Assembly: GCF_020216525.1 (NCBI RefSeq)
Contig: NZ_JAIWOY010000009.1
Location: 107,833-171,832 of the forward strand
Source: Nocardioides nematodiphilus
GTDB lineage: Bacteria > Actinomycetota > Actinomycetes > Propionibacteriales > Nocardioidaceae
DNA: 64,000 bases
Reading direction: 5' to 3'
In this document: positions 8,726 through 17,012 of the stretch, piece after piece
Numbering within the stretch: position 1 is the first letter of the stretch
Layout: each line of letters starts with the position of its first letter
Made by a program: the position numbers and the translations under genes
Notes under the pieces: generated by a model
Database searches by the model: none
Told to the model about the DNA's origin: nothing
What the model saw: the letters and a program-made list of their open reading frames with translations, nothing else

Positions 8726-10012
8726 TCAGGCCGACTTCTTCTTCTTCGCCTCGTCGACGGGGATGAGGGTCGGGGCGGACTCGCCGGTGACGACCTCCGC
8801 GGTGACGATCACCTTCGCCACGTCTCCGCGTGAGGGCACCTCGTACATGGCGTGGAGGAGGATCTCCTCGATGATCGCGCGCAGGCCACGGGCGCCGGTC
8901 TGGCGCTCCAGCGCCTTGTCGGCGATCGCCTGGATGGCGTCCTCGGTGAACTCGAGCTCGACACCGTCGATGTCGAAGAGCTTCTGGTACTGCTTGATCA
9001 GGGCGTTGCGCGGCTCGGTGAGGATCTGCACGAGCGCGGCCTGGTCGAGCTTGGTGACGCTCGCGATCAGGGGCAGACGTCCGATGAACTCGGGGATCAG
9101 GCCGAACTTGGTGAGGTCCTCGGGGCGGACCAGCTTGAGCAGGTCCTCCGCGTCCTTCTCGGCCTTGCTGTGCACCTCGGCGGTGAAGCCGAGGGTCTTC
9201 TTGCCGACCCGCTGCTCGATGATGTGCTCCAGGCCGGCGAAGGCGCCGCCGACGACGAACAGGATGTTCGTGGTGTCGATCTGGATGAACTCCTGGTGCG
9301 GGTGCTTGCGGCCGCCCTGCGGCGGCACCGAGGCGGTGGTGCCCTCGATGATCTTCAGCAGCGCCTGCTGGACGCCCTCGCCCGAGACGTCGCGGGTGAT
9401 CGAGGGGTTCTCGGCCTTCCGGGCGACCTTGTCGATCTCGTCGATGTAGATGATGCCCGTCTCGGCCTTCTTGACGTCGTAGTCAGCGGCCTGGATCAGC
9501 TTGAGCAGGATGTTCTCGACGTCCTCGCCGACGTAGCCAGCCTCCGTCAGGGCGGTGGCGTCCGCGATCGCGAACGGGACGTTGAGCATCCGAGCGAGGG
9601 TCTGGGCGAGGTAGGTCTTGCCGCAGCCCGTCGGACCCACGACCAGGATGTTGGACTTGGCGACCTCGACGTTCTCGTCCTTGTGCTTGCCGGGGCCGTT
9701 GGCACCCGACTGCACGCCGGCCTGGACCCGCTTGTAGTGGTTGTAGACCGCGACGGCGAGCGCCTTCTTGGCCTGCTCCTGGCCGATCACGTAGGAGTTG
9801 AGGAACTCGAAGATCTCGCGCGGCTTGGGCAGCTCGTCGATGCTGACCTCGGAGCCCTCGGCGAGCTCCTCCTCGATGATCTCGTTGCACAGGTCGATGC
9901 ACTCGTCGCAGATGTACACGCCCGGCCCGGCGATGAGCTTCTTCACCTGCTTCTGGCTCTTGCCACAGAAAGAGCACTTGAGCAGGTCGCCACCGTCACC
10001 GATGCGTGCCAT
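8726..10012 (-). CDS. clpX: ATP-dependent Clp protease ATP-binding subunit ClpX
   Basis: AAA+ unfoldase that recognises ssrA-tagged and other substrates and feeds them to the ClpP1P2 chamber. It has 428 residues. The N-terminal zinc-binding domain has Cys13, Cys16, Cys35 and Cys38 (CSFC...CDEC), Walker A is GPTGCGKT (126-133), Walker B is IIYIDEIDK, and an LGF tripeptide after GKKT fits the ClpP-docking loop. It lies downstream of clpP2 with a 157-base gap holding a hairpin. The genes for tmRNA and SmpB, which create its substrates, are also in this window. Confidence 0.97.
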   Translation of the reverse strand: MARIGDGGDLLKCSFCGKSQKQVKKLIAGPGVYICDECIDLCNEIIEEELAEGSEVSIDELPKPREIFEFLNSYVIGQEQAKKALAVAVYNHYKRVQAGVQSGANGPGKHKDENVEVAKSNILVVGPTGCGKTYLAQTLARMLNVPFAIADATALTEAGYVGEDVENILLKLIQAADYDVKKAETGIIYIDEIDKVARKAENPSITRDVSGEGVQQALLKIIEGTTASVPPQGGRKHPHQEFIQIDTTNILFVVGGAFAGLEHIIEQRVGKKTLGFTAEVHSKAEKDAEDLLKLVRPEDLTKFGLIPEFIGRLPLIASVTKLDQAALVQILTEPRNALIKQYQKLFDIDGVELEFTEDAIQAIADKALERQTGARGLRAIIEEILLHAMYEVPSRGDVAKVIVTAEVVTGESAPTLIPVDEAKKKKSA

Positions 10013-10100
10013 GGGCGATCAACCTCCGCGTTTGCGTGTATTGCTGGTTCGAGACTGTGTTGCTGGTGCTGCTGTGTTGCTGACCTGCCGACCGTACCCC

Positions 10101-10141
10101 GCGCCGTGCCGCCGGTGAGGGATCCACCAACGGTACGGCGC
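10101..10141 (-). terminator. Hairpin between clpP2 and clpX
   Basis: Arms GCGCCGTGCCG and CGGTACGGCGC (one G-U pair) with additional inner pairing GGTG/CACC. It has no T-run, so it may be an attenuator or RNA-stability element rather than a full terminator. It lies 28 bases downstream of clpP2. Confidence 0.45.
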
Positions 10142-10169
10142 AGGGTCGTGCCGTTACTTCTCTATCGGC

Positions 10170-10781
10170 TCAGGCGAGCGCGGGAGCAGGGGTCTTGAGG
10201 GAGCCCAGCACCTGGTCGACGATGCCGTACTCGACAGCCTGCTGCGCGGTGAGGATCTTGTCGCGCTCGATGTCGCGGCTGACCTCCTCGATCGACTTGC
10301 CGCTGTGATCCGAGATCATCTTCTCCAGCAGCTCGCGCATCCGGAGGATCTCGTTGGCCTGGATCTCGATGTCGGAGGTCTGGCCGAACGTGCCCTCGGT
10401 GTAGGGCTGGTGGATCAGGATGCGGCTGTTGGGCAGTGCCATCCGCTTGCCGTGGGTGCCGGCCGCGAGCAGGATCGCGGCCGCCGAGGCGGCCTGACCC
10501 ATGCAGACGGTCTGCACGTCGGGCTTGATGAACTGGATGGTGTCGTAGATCGCGGTCAGCGCCGTGAACGAGCCACCCGGGCTGTTGATGTAGATGCTGA
10601 TGTCCTGGTCGGGGTTCATCGACTGCAGGCACAGCAGCTGGGCGATCACCGCGTTGGCGACGTCGTCGCTGATCGGGGTGCCCAGGTAGATGATCCGCTC
10701 TTCGAAGAGCTTCGCGTAGGGGTCGATGCGGCGGAAGCCGTAGGACGTCCGCTCCTCCCACTGCGGGATGTAATAGTTCAT
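10170..10781 (-). CDS. clpP2: ATP-dependent Clp protease proteolytic subunit ClpP2
   Basis: 203-residue serine protease subunit of the mixed ClpP1P2 barrel. The nucleophile Ser is in MGQAASAAAILLAAG and the His in ILIHQPY; RDKILTAQQAVEYGIVD closes the catalytic region. The GQAASAAA motif and the longer N-terminus (YYIPQWEERTSYGFRRIDPYAKLFEERI) match mycobacterial ClpP2 rather than ClpP1. It follows clpP1 after 3 bases, so the pair is one operon and probably co-assembles. Confidence 0.95.
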   Translation of the reverse strand: MNYYIPQWEERTSYGFRRIDPYAKLFEERIIYLGTPISDDVANAVIAQLLCLQSMNPDQDISIYINSPGGSFTALTAIYDTIQFIKPDVQTVCMGQAASAAAILLAAGTHGKRMALPNSRILIHQPYTEGTFGQTSDIEIQANEILRMRELLEKMISDHSGKSIEEVSRDIERDKILTAQQAVEYGIVDQVLGSLKTPAPALA

Positions 10782-10784
10782 GCG

Positions 10785-11435
10785 TCAGTCCTTCTTGTGG
10801 GCCGGGCGGCCCTCGCCGGCGGCTTCCTTGGCACTGGAGATCACCTTGTCGACGAGGCCGTACTCGAGGGCCTCGTCGGCGGTGAACCAGCGGTCGCGAT
10901 CGGCATCGGCGATGACCTGCTCGACGGGCTGACCGGTGTGCTTGGAGATCAGGTCGAGCAGCACCTTCTTGATGTGCAGCGACTGCTGGGCCTGGATCTT
11001 GATGTCCGAGGCCGAGCCGCCCATGCCGGAGGAGGGCTGGTGCATCATGATGCGCGCGTGCGGCAGCGCATAGCGCTTGCCCGCAGCACCCGCGCAGAGC
11101 AGGAACTGGCCCATCGATGCGGCCAGGCCCATGCCGACCGTGGCGACGTCGTTGGGGATGTAGTTCATGGTGTCGTAGATCGCCATGCCCGCATCGACCG
11201 AGCCGCCGGGGCTGTTGATGTGCAGGAAGATGTCGGCCTCGGGGTCCTCGGCCGAGAGCAGCAGCAGCTGGGCGCAGATCGCGTTCGCGTTCTGGTCGCG
11301 TACCTCGGAACCGAGGAACACGATCCGCTCCTTGAGCAGTCGGCTGTAGATGTTGTCGTCGAGGAAGTTGAGCCCGGCGCCACCGTTCATGGTCGGCGCG
11401 TCGTACCCCTGGGGTGCGCTGGAGTTCAGGTTCAC
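10785..11435 (-). CDS. clpP1: ATP-dependent Clp protease proteolytic subunit ClpP1
   Basis: Partner of ClpP2 in the tetradecameric protease. The nucleophile Ser is in [15 protein letters not shown], the His in IMMHQPSS, and [17 protein letters not shown] matches ClpP1 of mycobacteria. The frame is open up to a GTG at 11471, but the GTG at 11435 is preferred: TAGTGT (11448-11443) sits 7 bases upstream, as for the other leaderless genes here, and no Shine-Dalgarno fits the longer start. This gives 216 residues including an N-terminal propeptide likely to be trimmed. An ATG at 11390 aligns with an internal Met of M. tuberculosis ClpP1 and is a third option. Confidence 0.92.
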   Translation of the reverse strand: MNLNSSAPQGYDAPTMNGGAGLNFLDDNIYSRLLKERIVFLGSEVRDQNANAICAQLLLLSAEDPEADIFLHINSPGGSVDAGMAIYDTMNYIPNDVATVGMGLAASMGQFLLCAGAAGKRYALPHARIMMHQPSSGMGGSASDIKIQAQQSLHIKKVLLDLISKHTGQPVEQVIADADRDRWFTADEALEYGLVDKVISSAKEAAGEGRPAHKKD

Positions 11436-11442
11436 AATGGCG

Positions 11443-11448
11443 ACACTA
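11443..11448 (-). promoter_or_regulatory. -10 hexamer (TAGTGT) of clpP1P2
   Basis: TAGTGT on the minus strand, 7 bases before the preferred GTG start of clpP1. Together with the upstream ClgR-like box it forms a coherent promoter. Confidence 0.45.
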
Positions 11449-11486
11449 GCCGCCGAAGCAGACAGAACCACGGGATGGCGTGCCCT

Positions 11487-11500
11487 GTTCGCCGAGAGCA
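11487..11500 (-). promoter_or_regulatory. Candidate ClgR operator upstream of clpP1P2
   Basis: Minus strand TGCTCTCGGCGAAC matches 12 of 14 positions of the actinobacterial ClgR consensus as I recall it (CGCYNANRGCGWWS). ClgR is the known activator of clpP1P2 in Corynebacterium, Streptomyces and Mycobacterium. The box lies about 40-50 bases upstream of the proposed -10, a suitable activator position. The consensus was recalled, not searched. Confidence 0.4.
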
Positions 11501-11504
11501 GATT

Positions 11505-12479
11505 TCAGACGAGCCAGCGCAGCAGCGCGTCGTGGACGGCACCGCGGTTGGTCAGCGGCTCCCCCACGGGCAGCTCGAACGCCTCCGCGGTGGGGAACAG
11601 GTCGACGACCTCACGCGGACGCCGGCCGCCGCGGCGGTGCCGGCCCCAGAACAGCCGGCCGAACGCGCTGCCGAAGGGGTTCGGCCCGGCCATCCGCTCG
11701 GTGACCAGCAGGTGGTCGGCGCTCACGGCGGGCTCCAGCGCCAGGAAGGCGGCGTCGGCCTGGACGATCCCGGCCAGCTGCTCGTCGATCCGGCGCCCGA
11801 CGCCGGTGGCCAGGAGGCTCGGCTCGCAGGCGTAGCGCGGCACGCCGAGCCCGATCACCTCGGTGACCTTCGCGGTCCACGGGGCCGCGTCCGGCAGGCG
11901 CATCGCGGCGGCGGCGCGCACGGCCAGTCCCCCGTTGCCCGCCGCCAGCAGCACGATCCGCTCCACCGGGACGGGCCAGGAGCCGGTGAGACGCTGGAGC
12001 TGGGAGGCGAGCTCGATCCCCGCGCGGCTCGGCGAGCCGACGTCGAGGCGGGTGTGGATCGGCGTCCAGCCCAGCAGCGTCTGCAGTCGCTCGGCGTACG
12101 TCGCGCCGGTGGTGTCGCGGCCCTCCGCCCAGAGGTACTCGTCCTCGCCCGGGGGCGGCACCAGGACGAGCAGGCGACCGGTGAGCGTGGTCGTACGGGC
12201 GAGGAGATCGGCGAGCTCGCCGGGCGGCACGTCCTCGTCACCGTGGCGGAAGGCGAAGACCGGCCGGTCCAGCTCGGCCACCGCGCGACCGAGGGAGGCG
12301 CCCGCGATCGCCAGCGGCGTGCGCATCATCGGCGCCGCGAGGGCGGCCAGCGGACGGGCGATGGGGGCGGCGACCGGCACGATCGCGCGGCTGATCGGGC
12401 GGCGCGCCAGGCTGGTCGCCCGCCAGGTGCGGCGGAAGAGTCCCCCGAGGCGGGTACGGCGCGGGGCGGGGCGGCTCAC
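11505..12479 (-). CDS. Hypothetical protein, alpha/beta-hydrolase-like fold
   Basis: 324 residues. The N-terminus is basic and Ala/Ile-rich (IARPLAALAAPMMRTPLAIAG), possibly membrane-associated. The middle alternates hydrophobic strands with helices (GRLLVLVPPPGEDEYLW, VERIVLLAAGNGGLAVRAAAAM), reminiscent of an alpha/beta hydrolase, but the nucleophile elbow reads AAGNGGLA with no Ser or Cys nucleophile. A hydrolase role is therefore doubtful. It ends 16 bases before the open frame containing clpP1, on the same strand. Specific function not recognised. Confidence 0.6.
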   Translation of the reverse strand: MSRPAPRRTRLGGLFRRTWRATSLARRPISRAIVPVAAPIARPLAALAAPMMRTPLAIAGASLGRAVAELDRPVFAFRHGDEDVPPGELADLLARTTTLTGRLLVLVPPPGEDEYLWAEGRDTTGATYAERLQTLLGWTPIHTRLDVGSPSRAGIELASQLQRLTGSWPVPVERIVLLAAGNGGLAVRAAAAMRLPDAAPWTAKVTEVIGLGVPRYACEPSLLATGVGRRIDEQLAGIVQADAAFLALEPAVSADHLLVTERMAGPNPFGSAFGRLFWGRHRRGGRRPREVVDLFPTAEAFELPVGEPLTNRGAVHDALLRWLV

Positions 12480-12565
12480 CGGGACAACCTACGCGACACG
12501 AGCGAGGCCGGGCGAGCGAGCAGCGCGCCAAGCGCGCATTACCCGCGGGTACGCCGGGAAACGTG

Positions 12566-12602
12566 ACGCGCCCCGCACCCGGAGTTCGGGTACGGGGCGC
12601 GT
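12566..12602 (-). terminator. Terminator after tig
   Basis: Long inverted repeat with 16-base arms (ACGCGCCCCGCACCCG against CGGGTACGGGGCGCGT, one mismatch) around GAGTT. It is about 100 bases downstream of the trigger factor stop, and GTTTCC follows on the minus strand. Confidence 0.7.
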
Positions 12603-12700
12603 CCGTGCTTCAGCGCGCGGCCCGGGTCGGCGTGCTACGCACGCCCGACCTCGTGGCTCGGGACAAGAACACTCGCAAGCTCGGCTCTCGGCCTCGCTCC

Positions 12701-14086
12701 TCAGCTCTCGTCGACGGTCTCGTCCGCAGCCTCGGCGGCCTCGTCGCCCTCGGGGGCGAAGGTGCCGTCGGGGAGGAGGCCCTTGAGGACGACCTCGTTG
12801 CCCGACTTGTCGGTGACCTTGGCGGCCTCGACGATCTCGGCGAGGGCCTTGCCGCGGACGATCTCGGCGGCGTACTCGCTGATGTGGTGCGGGTGCTCCT
12901 GCAGGTGGGCGAAGGCCTGCTGCGGGTCCTGGCCCTGCTGCTGCGCGCGGCGGATGACGTGCTGGGTCAGCTCGTTCTGGTCCACGCCGTACTCGTTCTT
13001 GGCGGCGATCTCGTCGAGGAGCATCTGCGCGGCGATCGAGTCGCGGACGCGACGCTCGAGGTCGGCCTCGAACTCGTCCTGGGTCTGGCCCTCGTCCTCG
13101 AGGTACTTCTCGAGGGTGAGACCAGCGAAGACGAGCTGCTGCTCGAACTGCTCGCGGCGGGTGTTGAGCTCGTCGGTCACCAGACCCTCGGGAAGCGGGA
13201 TCTCGACCTTCTCGAGGAGAGCCTCGAGGACGGCGTCACGGGCCTCAGCGGCCTGCTCGAGGCGCTTGCCCCGGCCGAGCCGCTCCTTGACGTCGGCCTT
13301 GAGCTCAGCGACGGTGTCGAACTCGCTGGCGAGCTGGGCGAAGTCGTCGTCGACCTCGGGCAGCTCCTGCTCCTGGACCTGCGTGACCTTGACGACGACG
13401 TCGACCTGCTGGCCGATCAGGTCGCCACCGACGAGCTGGCTGGTGAAGGCCTTCTCCTCGCCGGCCGACAGGCCGGCGACGGCCTCGTCGAGACCGTCGA
13501 GCATGCCGCCGCGGCCGACCTGGTAGCTCATGCCGCTGACCTCGGCGCCCTCGACGGCCTCGCCGTCCTGGGTCGCCTTGAGGTCGATCACGACGAAGTC
13601 GTTCTCGGCAGCGGCGCGCTCGACGTCCTTGAGGGTGCCGAAGCGCTCACGCAGCGCCTGGACCTGCTCCTCGTCGTCCTCGTCGCTGACCTCGATGTCC
13701 GCGACCTCGGCGGCGATGCCGTCGTAGTCCGGGACCACGATCTCGGGCTTGACGTCGACCTCGGCCACGAACTCCAGCGGGCCGTTGTCGTCGAACTTGG
13801 TGACCTCGAGCTCCGGCTGCGCCAGCGGGGTCAGGTTGTTCTCCTGCAGCGCCTCGCTGTACTTCTGCGGAAGCACGTCGTTGAGGGCCTGGTCGAGGAC
13901 CGCGGCGCGGCCGACCTGGCGGTCGATCACCGACGGCGGAACCTTGCCGCGGCGGAAGCCGGGCACGTTCACCTGCTGGGCGATCTGCTTGTATGCCTTG
14001 TCGAGGCTCGGCTTGAGCTCCTCGAAGGGCACCTCGACGGTCAGCTTGGCCCGGGTCGGGCTCAAGGTCTCGACGGCGCTCTTCAC
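12701..14086 (-). CDS. tig: Trigger factor (ribosome-associated chaperone)
   Basis: 461-residue peptidyl-prolyl isomerase and holdase that binds the ribosome exit tunnel. The ribosome-docking signature GFRRGK is at residues 43-48 (VNVPGFRRGKVPPSVID), the FKBP-like PPIase domain follows (about 150-245), and the C-terminal arm ends in an acidic tail (EGDEAAEAADETVDES). The frame is open far upstream through two tRNA genes; the GTG at 14086 is chosen because AGAGGAGAAAGCC lies immediately before it and the protein then begins KSAVETLSPTRAKLTVEV. The order tig-clpP1-clpP2-clpX is conserved in actinobacteria. Confidence 0.95.
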   Translation of the reverse strand: MKSAVETLSPTRAKLTVEVPFEELKPSLDKAYKQIAQQVNVPGFRRGKVPPSVIDRQVGRAAVLDQALNDVLPQKYSEALQENNLTPLAQPELEVTKFDDNGPLEFVAEVDVKPEIVVPDYDGIAAEVADIEVSDEDDEEQVQALRERFGTLKDVERAAAENDFVVIDLKATQDGEAVEGAEVSGMSYQVGRGGMLDGLDEAVAGLSAGEEKAFTSQLVGGDLIGQQVDVVVKVTQVQEQELPEVDDDFAQLASEFDTVAELKADVKERLGRGKRLEQAAEARDAVLEALLEKVEIPLPEGLVTDELNTRREQFEQQLVFAGLTLEKYLEDEGQTQDEFEADLERRVRDSIAAQMLLDEIAAKNEYGVDQNELTQHVIRRAQQQGQDPQQAFAHLQEHPHHISEYAAEIVRGKALAEIVEAAKVTDKSGNEVVLKGLLPDGTFAPEGDEAAEAADETVDES

Positions 14087-14123
14087 AGGCTTTCTCCTCT
14101 TGGTTGATCGGGTGGTGAAGCAG

Positions 14124-14196
14124 TCGGGGCGACAGGACTCGAACCTGCGGTCTCCTGCTCCCAAAGCAGGCGCGCTAGCCACTACGCTACGCCCCG
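14124..14196 (-). tRNA. tRNA-Pro (anticodon UGG)
   Basis: Minus strand cloverleaf: acceptor CGGGGCG pairs with CGCCCCG, anticodon stem CCTGC/GCAGG encloses TTTGGGA (anticodon TGG), and the T-arm contains GGTTCGAGTCC. CCA is not encoded. It lies 37 bases upstream of the tig start. Confidence 0.95.
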
Positions 14197-14224
14197 CGAA
14201 TCGACCCCCAGTGAGCCGGCTTCG

Positions 14225-14295
14225 AGCGGATGACGGGAATCGAACCCGCGTAATCAGTTTGGAAGACTGAGGCTCTACCATTGAGCTACATCCGC
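14225..14295 (-). tRNA. tRNA-Gly (anticodon UCC)
   Basis: Minus strand cloverleaf: acceptor GCGGATG pairs with CATCCGC, anticodon loop CTTCCAA (anticodon TCC), T-arm GGGTTCGATTCCC. No CCA is encoded. It is 28 bases upstream of the tRNA-Pro gene and in the same orientation. Confidence 0.95.
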
Positions 14296-14306
14296 GCGCT
14301 GTTCCA

Positions 14307-14324
14307 CAGCCGGGGAACCGGCTG
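14307..14324 (-). terminator. Small hairpin between the phosphatase gene and tRNA-Gly
   Basis: Perfect 7-bp stem CAGCCGG / CCGGCTG around GGAA. It sits between the end of the phosphatase gene and the tRNA cluster and may terminate the former. Confidence 0.4.
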
Positions 14325-14398
14325 CGAGCAACCCGCACATGGTGCCACACAGGACACGGTGCGACCCAACCGGTCCGGCGTCGCGGGCCGCTCCGGCG

Positions 14399-15502
14399 TC
14401 AGGCCACCGAGCGGGTGACCACGACCATGGCGCGGTCGTCGTCCTTGGATCCCAGCGCATCGACGAGCCGCCGCGCGGCACCGTGGAAGTCACCGCGCAA
14501 CAGCTGCTCGGCCTCCCCCAGCAGGCGGTCGATCCCGAGGTCGATGTCGCGGCGCGGCTCCTCCACCATCCCGTCGGTGTAGAGCAGGACCGCGTCGCCG
14601 GGGCGCAGGGTCCCGGTCGCGGCGGTGAAGTCGGCGCCCTCGATCAGCCCGAGCAGCGGGCCCTCGCTGGCGAGGACCTTCCAGCGCCCGTCGCCCGCGG
14701 TGCGCTGCACGGCCGGCGGGTGGCCGGCCGTACGGACCTCGAACGCGCCGGTGTCGAAGCGGACCGTGAGGTGGACGGCGGTGGCGAAGCCCTCCTCCCA
14801 GCCCTGGCGCAACAGGTAGGCGTTCGCGGCCGGCAGGAAGCCGTCCGGCGGCAGCGCGCTGAGCATGCCGCCGAAGGCGCCGGAGAGCAGCAGGGCGCGG
14901 GTGCCGGCCTGCTCGCCCTTGCCGGAGACGTCGACCACCACCACGTCGAGCCGGTCCGGGGTCGGATTGCTGGCGACCACGAAGTCGCCCGCGAAGAGCG
15001 TGCCGCCGGCCGACGCGAGCGAGGACTCGGCGTGCCAGCCCTCCGGCAGCCTCGGGATGCCGCCCTGGTTGAGGATCCGGTCGCGCAGGTCGACGAACAT
15101 CGACTCGCCCATGAAGCCCGCCACACCCAGCCGCGATCGGCGGAACGAGACGAGCAGCACCAGCAGACCGAGCAGGAACTCGATCGCGATCGAGGCCTGG
15201 GTGAGCGGGGTGATCTCGCCATGTCTGAGCAGCACCGCCACGACCAGCATGGTCATCAGGAGCACGACGAACCACGGAAGCACGCGCGGTCCGAGGACCA
15301 GGCTGCCGACGATCAGCGGCACCAACAGCGAGTTGAGCGGGACCCGGGTGGGCTGGAGCACGATCAGGACGGCGAGCACGATGCCGAGCAGCGTGAGCCA
15401 CAGCAGCGCCACGCCCTCCGCACCGGAGCGCCGCTGCTGAGCGCGCAGCTCAGCCAGCGTCCGCCGCATGCCGGCAGGCGCCATCGCGGCCAAAGCACTC
15501 AT
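14399..15502 (-). CDS. Membrane-anchored PP2C-type (SpoIIE-like) protein phosphatase
   Basis: 367 residues. The N-terminal part (about 30-135) has several membrane segments (GVALLWLTLLGIVLAVLIVL, NSLLVPLIVGSLVLGPRVLPWFVVLLMTMLVVAVLL, IEFLLGLLVLLVSF). The C-terminal PPM/SpoIIE domain has the metal-binding motifs VVVVDVSGKGEQAG, AGHPPAV and AVLLYTDGMVE. It probably dephosphorylates a serine/threonine phosphoprotein such as an anti-anti-sigma factor, but no partner gene is adjacent. The frame is open upstream through the glycosylase gene; the ATG at 15502 gives the normal domain architecture. Confidence 0.85.
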   Translation of the reverse strand: MSALAAMAPAGMRRTLAELRAQQRRSGAEGVALLWLTLLGIVLAVLIVLQPTRVPLNSLLVPLIVGSLVLGPRVLPWFVVLLMTMLVVAVLLRHGEITPLTQASIAIEFLLGLLVLLVSFRRSRLGVAGFMGESMFVDLRDRILNQGGIPRLPEGWHAESSLASAGGTLFAGDFVVASNPTPDRLDVVVVDVSGKGEQAGTRALLLSGAFGGMLSALPPDGFLPAANAYLLRQGWEEGFATAVHLTVRFDTGAFEVRTAGHPPAVQRTAGDGRWKVLASEGPLLGLIEGADFTAATGTLRPGDAVLLYTDGMVEEPRRDIDLGIDRLLGEAEQLLRGDFHGAARRLVDALGSKDDDRAMVVVTRSVA

Positions 15503-15534
15503 CGAGCCTCGTCTCCGAGTCGGGGTTCGTGGGA

Positions 15535-16395
15535 TCACTCTAGGCCTGACTGTAAAGAGGCTGTGCGCGGTCTGTACCGAGGCTGGCACCCGGGGCACCA
15601 GAAGAGATTGCGTCCCTGAAGCTCCGCTGTGCGTACGACCTTGCCACAGACATGGCACGCCTGCCCCGTACGACGGTAGACGTACACCTCGCCGCCGTGG
15701 TCGTCCTGGCGCGGCGGGCGCCCCATCGCCTCGGGGGTGTGCTCGGGGCGCACGGTGTCGATCCGGTTGTCGATGACGCCCTGGTGCATGAGCTCGACGA
15801 GGTCGGTCCACATGGCGTTCCACTGGGCACGGCGCAGGGTGTTCCCGGGGCGCATCGGGTCGATCCGGTGCCGGAAGAGCAGCTCGGCGCGGTAGACGTT
15901 GCCGACGCCGGCCAACACCGCCTGATCCATCAGCAGCGCGCCGATCGCGACCTTGCTGCGGCTGATCCGATCCCACGCGCGGGCGGGGTCGCTGTCGGTG
16001 CGCAGCGGGTCGGGGCCGAGCCGGGCGATCACCGCATCGCGCTCGGCGGCGGTGATCAGGTGGCAGGTGGTGGCGCCGCGCAGATCGGCGTACGCCTCGG
16101 GGCCGACGATCCGCAGACGGACCTGCCCGACCGGCGCGGGCGCCGGCTGCCCGGACTCGCGGCGCGCGATGAGGAACTTGCCGTAGAGGCCGAGATGGAT
16201 GTGGACGTATCGGTCGTCCGGGAAGGCGACGAAGAGGTGCTTGCCCCACGCCTCGGCGCGTTCGAGCACCTGACCGTCGACCTGCGCGGCCGACTCGGCG
16301 AAGCGGCCCTGCGGGCTGCCGACACGCACCTGTCGGCCGCCGAACGCAGCACCCAGGTCGGCGGCGAGCCGGTGGAGGGTGTGTCCCTCAGGCAT
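15535..16395 (-). CDS. Fpg/Nei family DNA glycosylase (endonuclease VIII-like)
   Basis: Base-excision repair enzyme removing oxidised bases with AP-lyase activity, 286 residues. After Met removal the protein begins PEGHTLHRLA, giving the catalytic Pro2-Glu3. The helix-two-turn-helix segment is GVGNVYRAELLFRHRI, and a C-terminal zinc finger has CHVC and CPGC. PEGHT at the N-terminus favours the Nei branch over Fpg (usually PELPE). It is next to rpiB as in M. tuberculosis (Rv2464c-Rv2465c), starting 17 bases after rpiB ends, so the two are likely co-transcribed. Confidence 0.9.
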   Translation of the reverse strand: MPEGHTLHRLAADLGAAFGGRQVRVGSPQGRFAESAAQVDGQVLERAEAWGKHLFVAFPDDRYVHIHLGLYGKFLIARRESGQPAPAPVGQVRLRIVGPEAYADLRGATTCHLITAAERDAVIARLGPDPLRTDSDPARAWDRISRSKVAIGALLMDQAVLAGVGNVYRAELLFRHRIDPMRPGNTLRRAQWNAMWTDLVELMHQGVIDNRIDTVRPEHTPEAMGRPPRQDDHGGEVYVYRRTGQACHVCGKVVRTAELQGRNLFWCPGCQPRYRPRTASLQSGLE

Positions 16396-16412
16396 TCAGG
16401 AGCGCCCCGGGC

Positions 16413-16931
16413 TCAGTCCTGGTCGTCGGCCGGGCCGAGGCCCACGGCCGACTCCGGCAGCGCGGGCCGCCGGCCGAGGCTCTCGTACGTGGCCATCTGC
16501 TCGATCCGGCGCACGTGCCGCTCGTCGTTGCTGAACCCCTCGGCGAGAAAGATCTCGACGAAGCGGGTCATGTCCTCGAGCGAGTGCATCCGACCGCCGA
16601 CGGCGATGACCTGCGAGTCGTTGTGGTCGCGGGCCAGCTTGGCGGTCTCGTCCGACCAGACCAGCGCGGAGCGGATGCCCTTGACCTTGTTGGCGGCCAT
16701 CTGCTCACCGTTGCCCGAGCCGCCGATGACGACGCCGAGGCTGTCGAGGCCCTCGGCACGCTCACGGGCGACCGCCTCGGCCGCGCGGATGCAGAAGACC
16801 GGGTAGTCGTCCAGCGCGTCGTAGACGAACGGACCGTGGTCCACGACGTCGTACCCGAGCTCGGTGAGCCGGTCGGTGAGGTGGGCCTTGAGGTCGAGTC
16901 CGGCGTGGTCGCAGCCGAGGTGAACGCGCAT
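16413..16931 (-). CDS. rpiB: Ribose-5-phosphate isomerase B
   Basis: Interconverts ribose-5-phosphate and ribulose-5-phosphate in the pentose phosphate pathway; 172 residues. The N-terminal phosphate-binding HLGCDHAGLDLKAHL and GVVIGGSGNGEQMAANKVKGIR are typical. Glu of GNGEQ is the catalytic base in the actinobacterial type, which lacks the Cys used in E. coli RpiB. It is upstream of the Nei-like gene in the same direction and divergent from a secreted protein gene. Confidence 0.95.
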   Translation of the reverse strand: MRVHLGCDHAGLDLKAHLTDRLTELGYDVVDHGPFVYDALDDYPVFCIRAAEAVARERAEGLDSLGVVIGGSGNGEQMAANKVKGIRSALVWSDETAKLARDHNDSQVIAVGGRMHSLEDMTRFVEIFLAEGFSNDERHVRRIEQMATYESLGRRPALPESAVGLGPADDQD

Positions 16932-17012
16932 GGCCGGATTCTCTCAGACGCATGGCCGTCCGGCCGCATGGATACCTGACCCCGCTCCCGTCCTCGTCGC
17001 CTTGGAGCCTCC

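Noticed and set aside
10305..12566. A 753-residue plus-strand frame opposite clpP2, clpP1 and the next gene
   Set aside because: It spans three real minus-strand genes and has shadow-type composition.
12563..14107. A plus-strand frame of 514 residues rich in Leu, Asp and Val
   Set aside because: It is the antisense of trigger factor; periodic Leu/Glu/Asp arises from the acidic codons of tig.
15503..16249. N-terminal extension of the phosphatase frame
   Set aside because: The extension lies entirely in the DNA glycosylase gene and a normal start exists at 15502.
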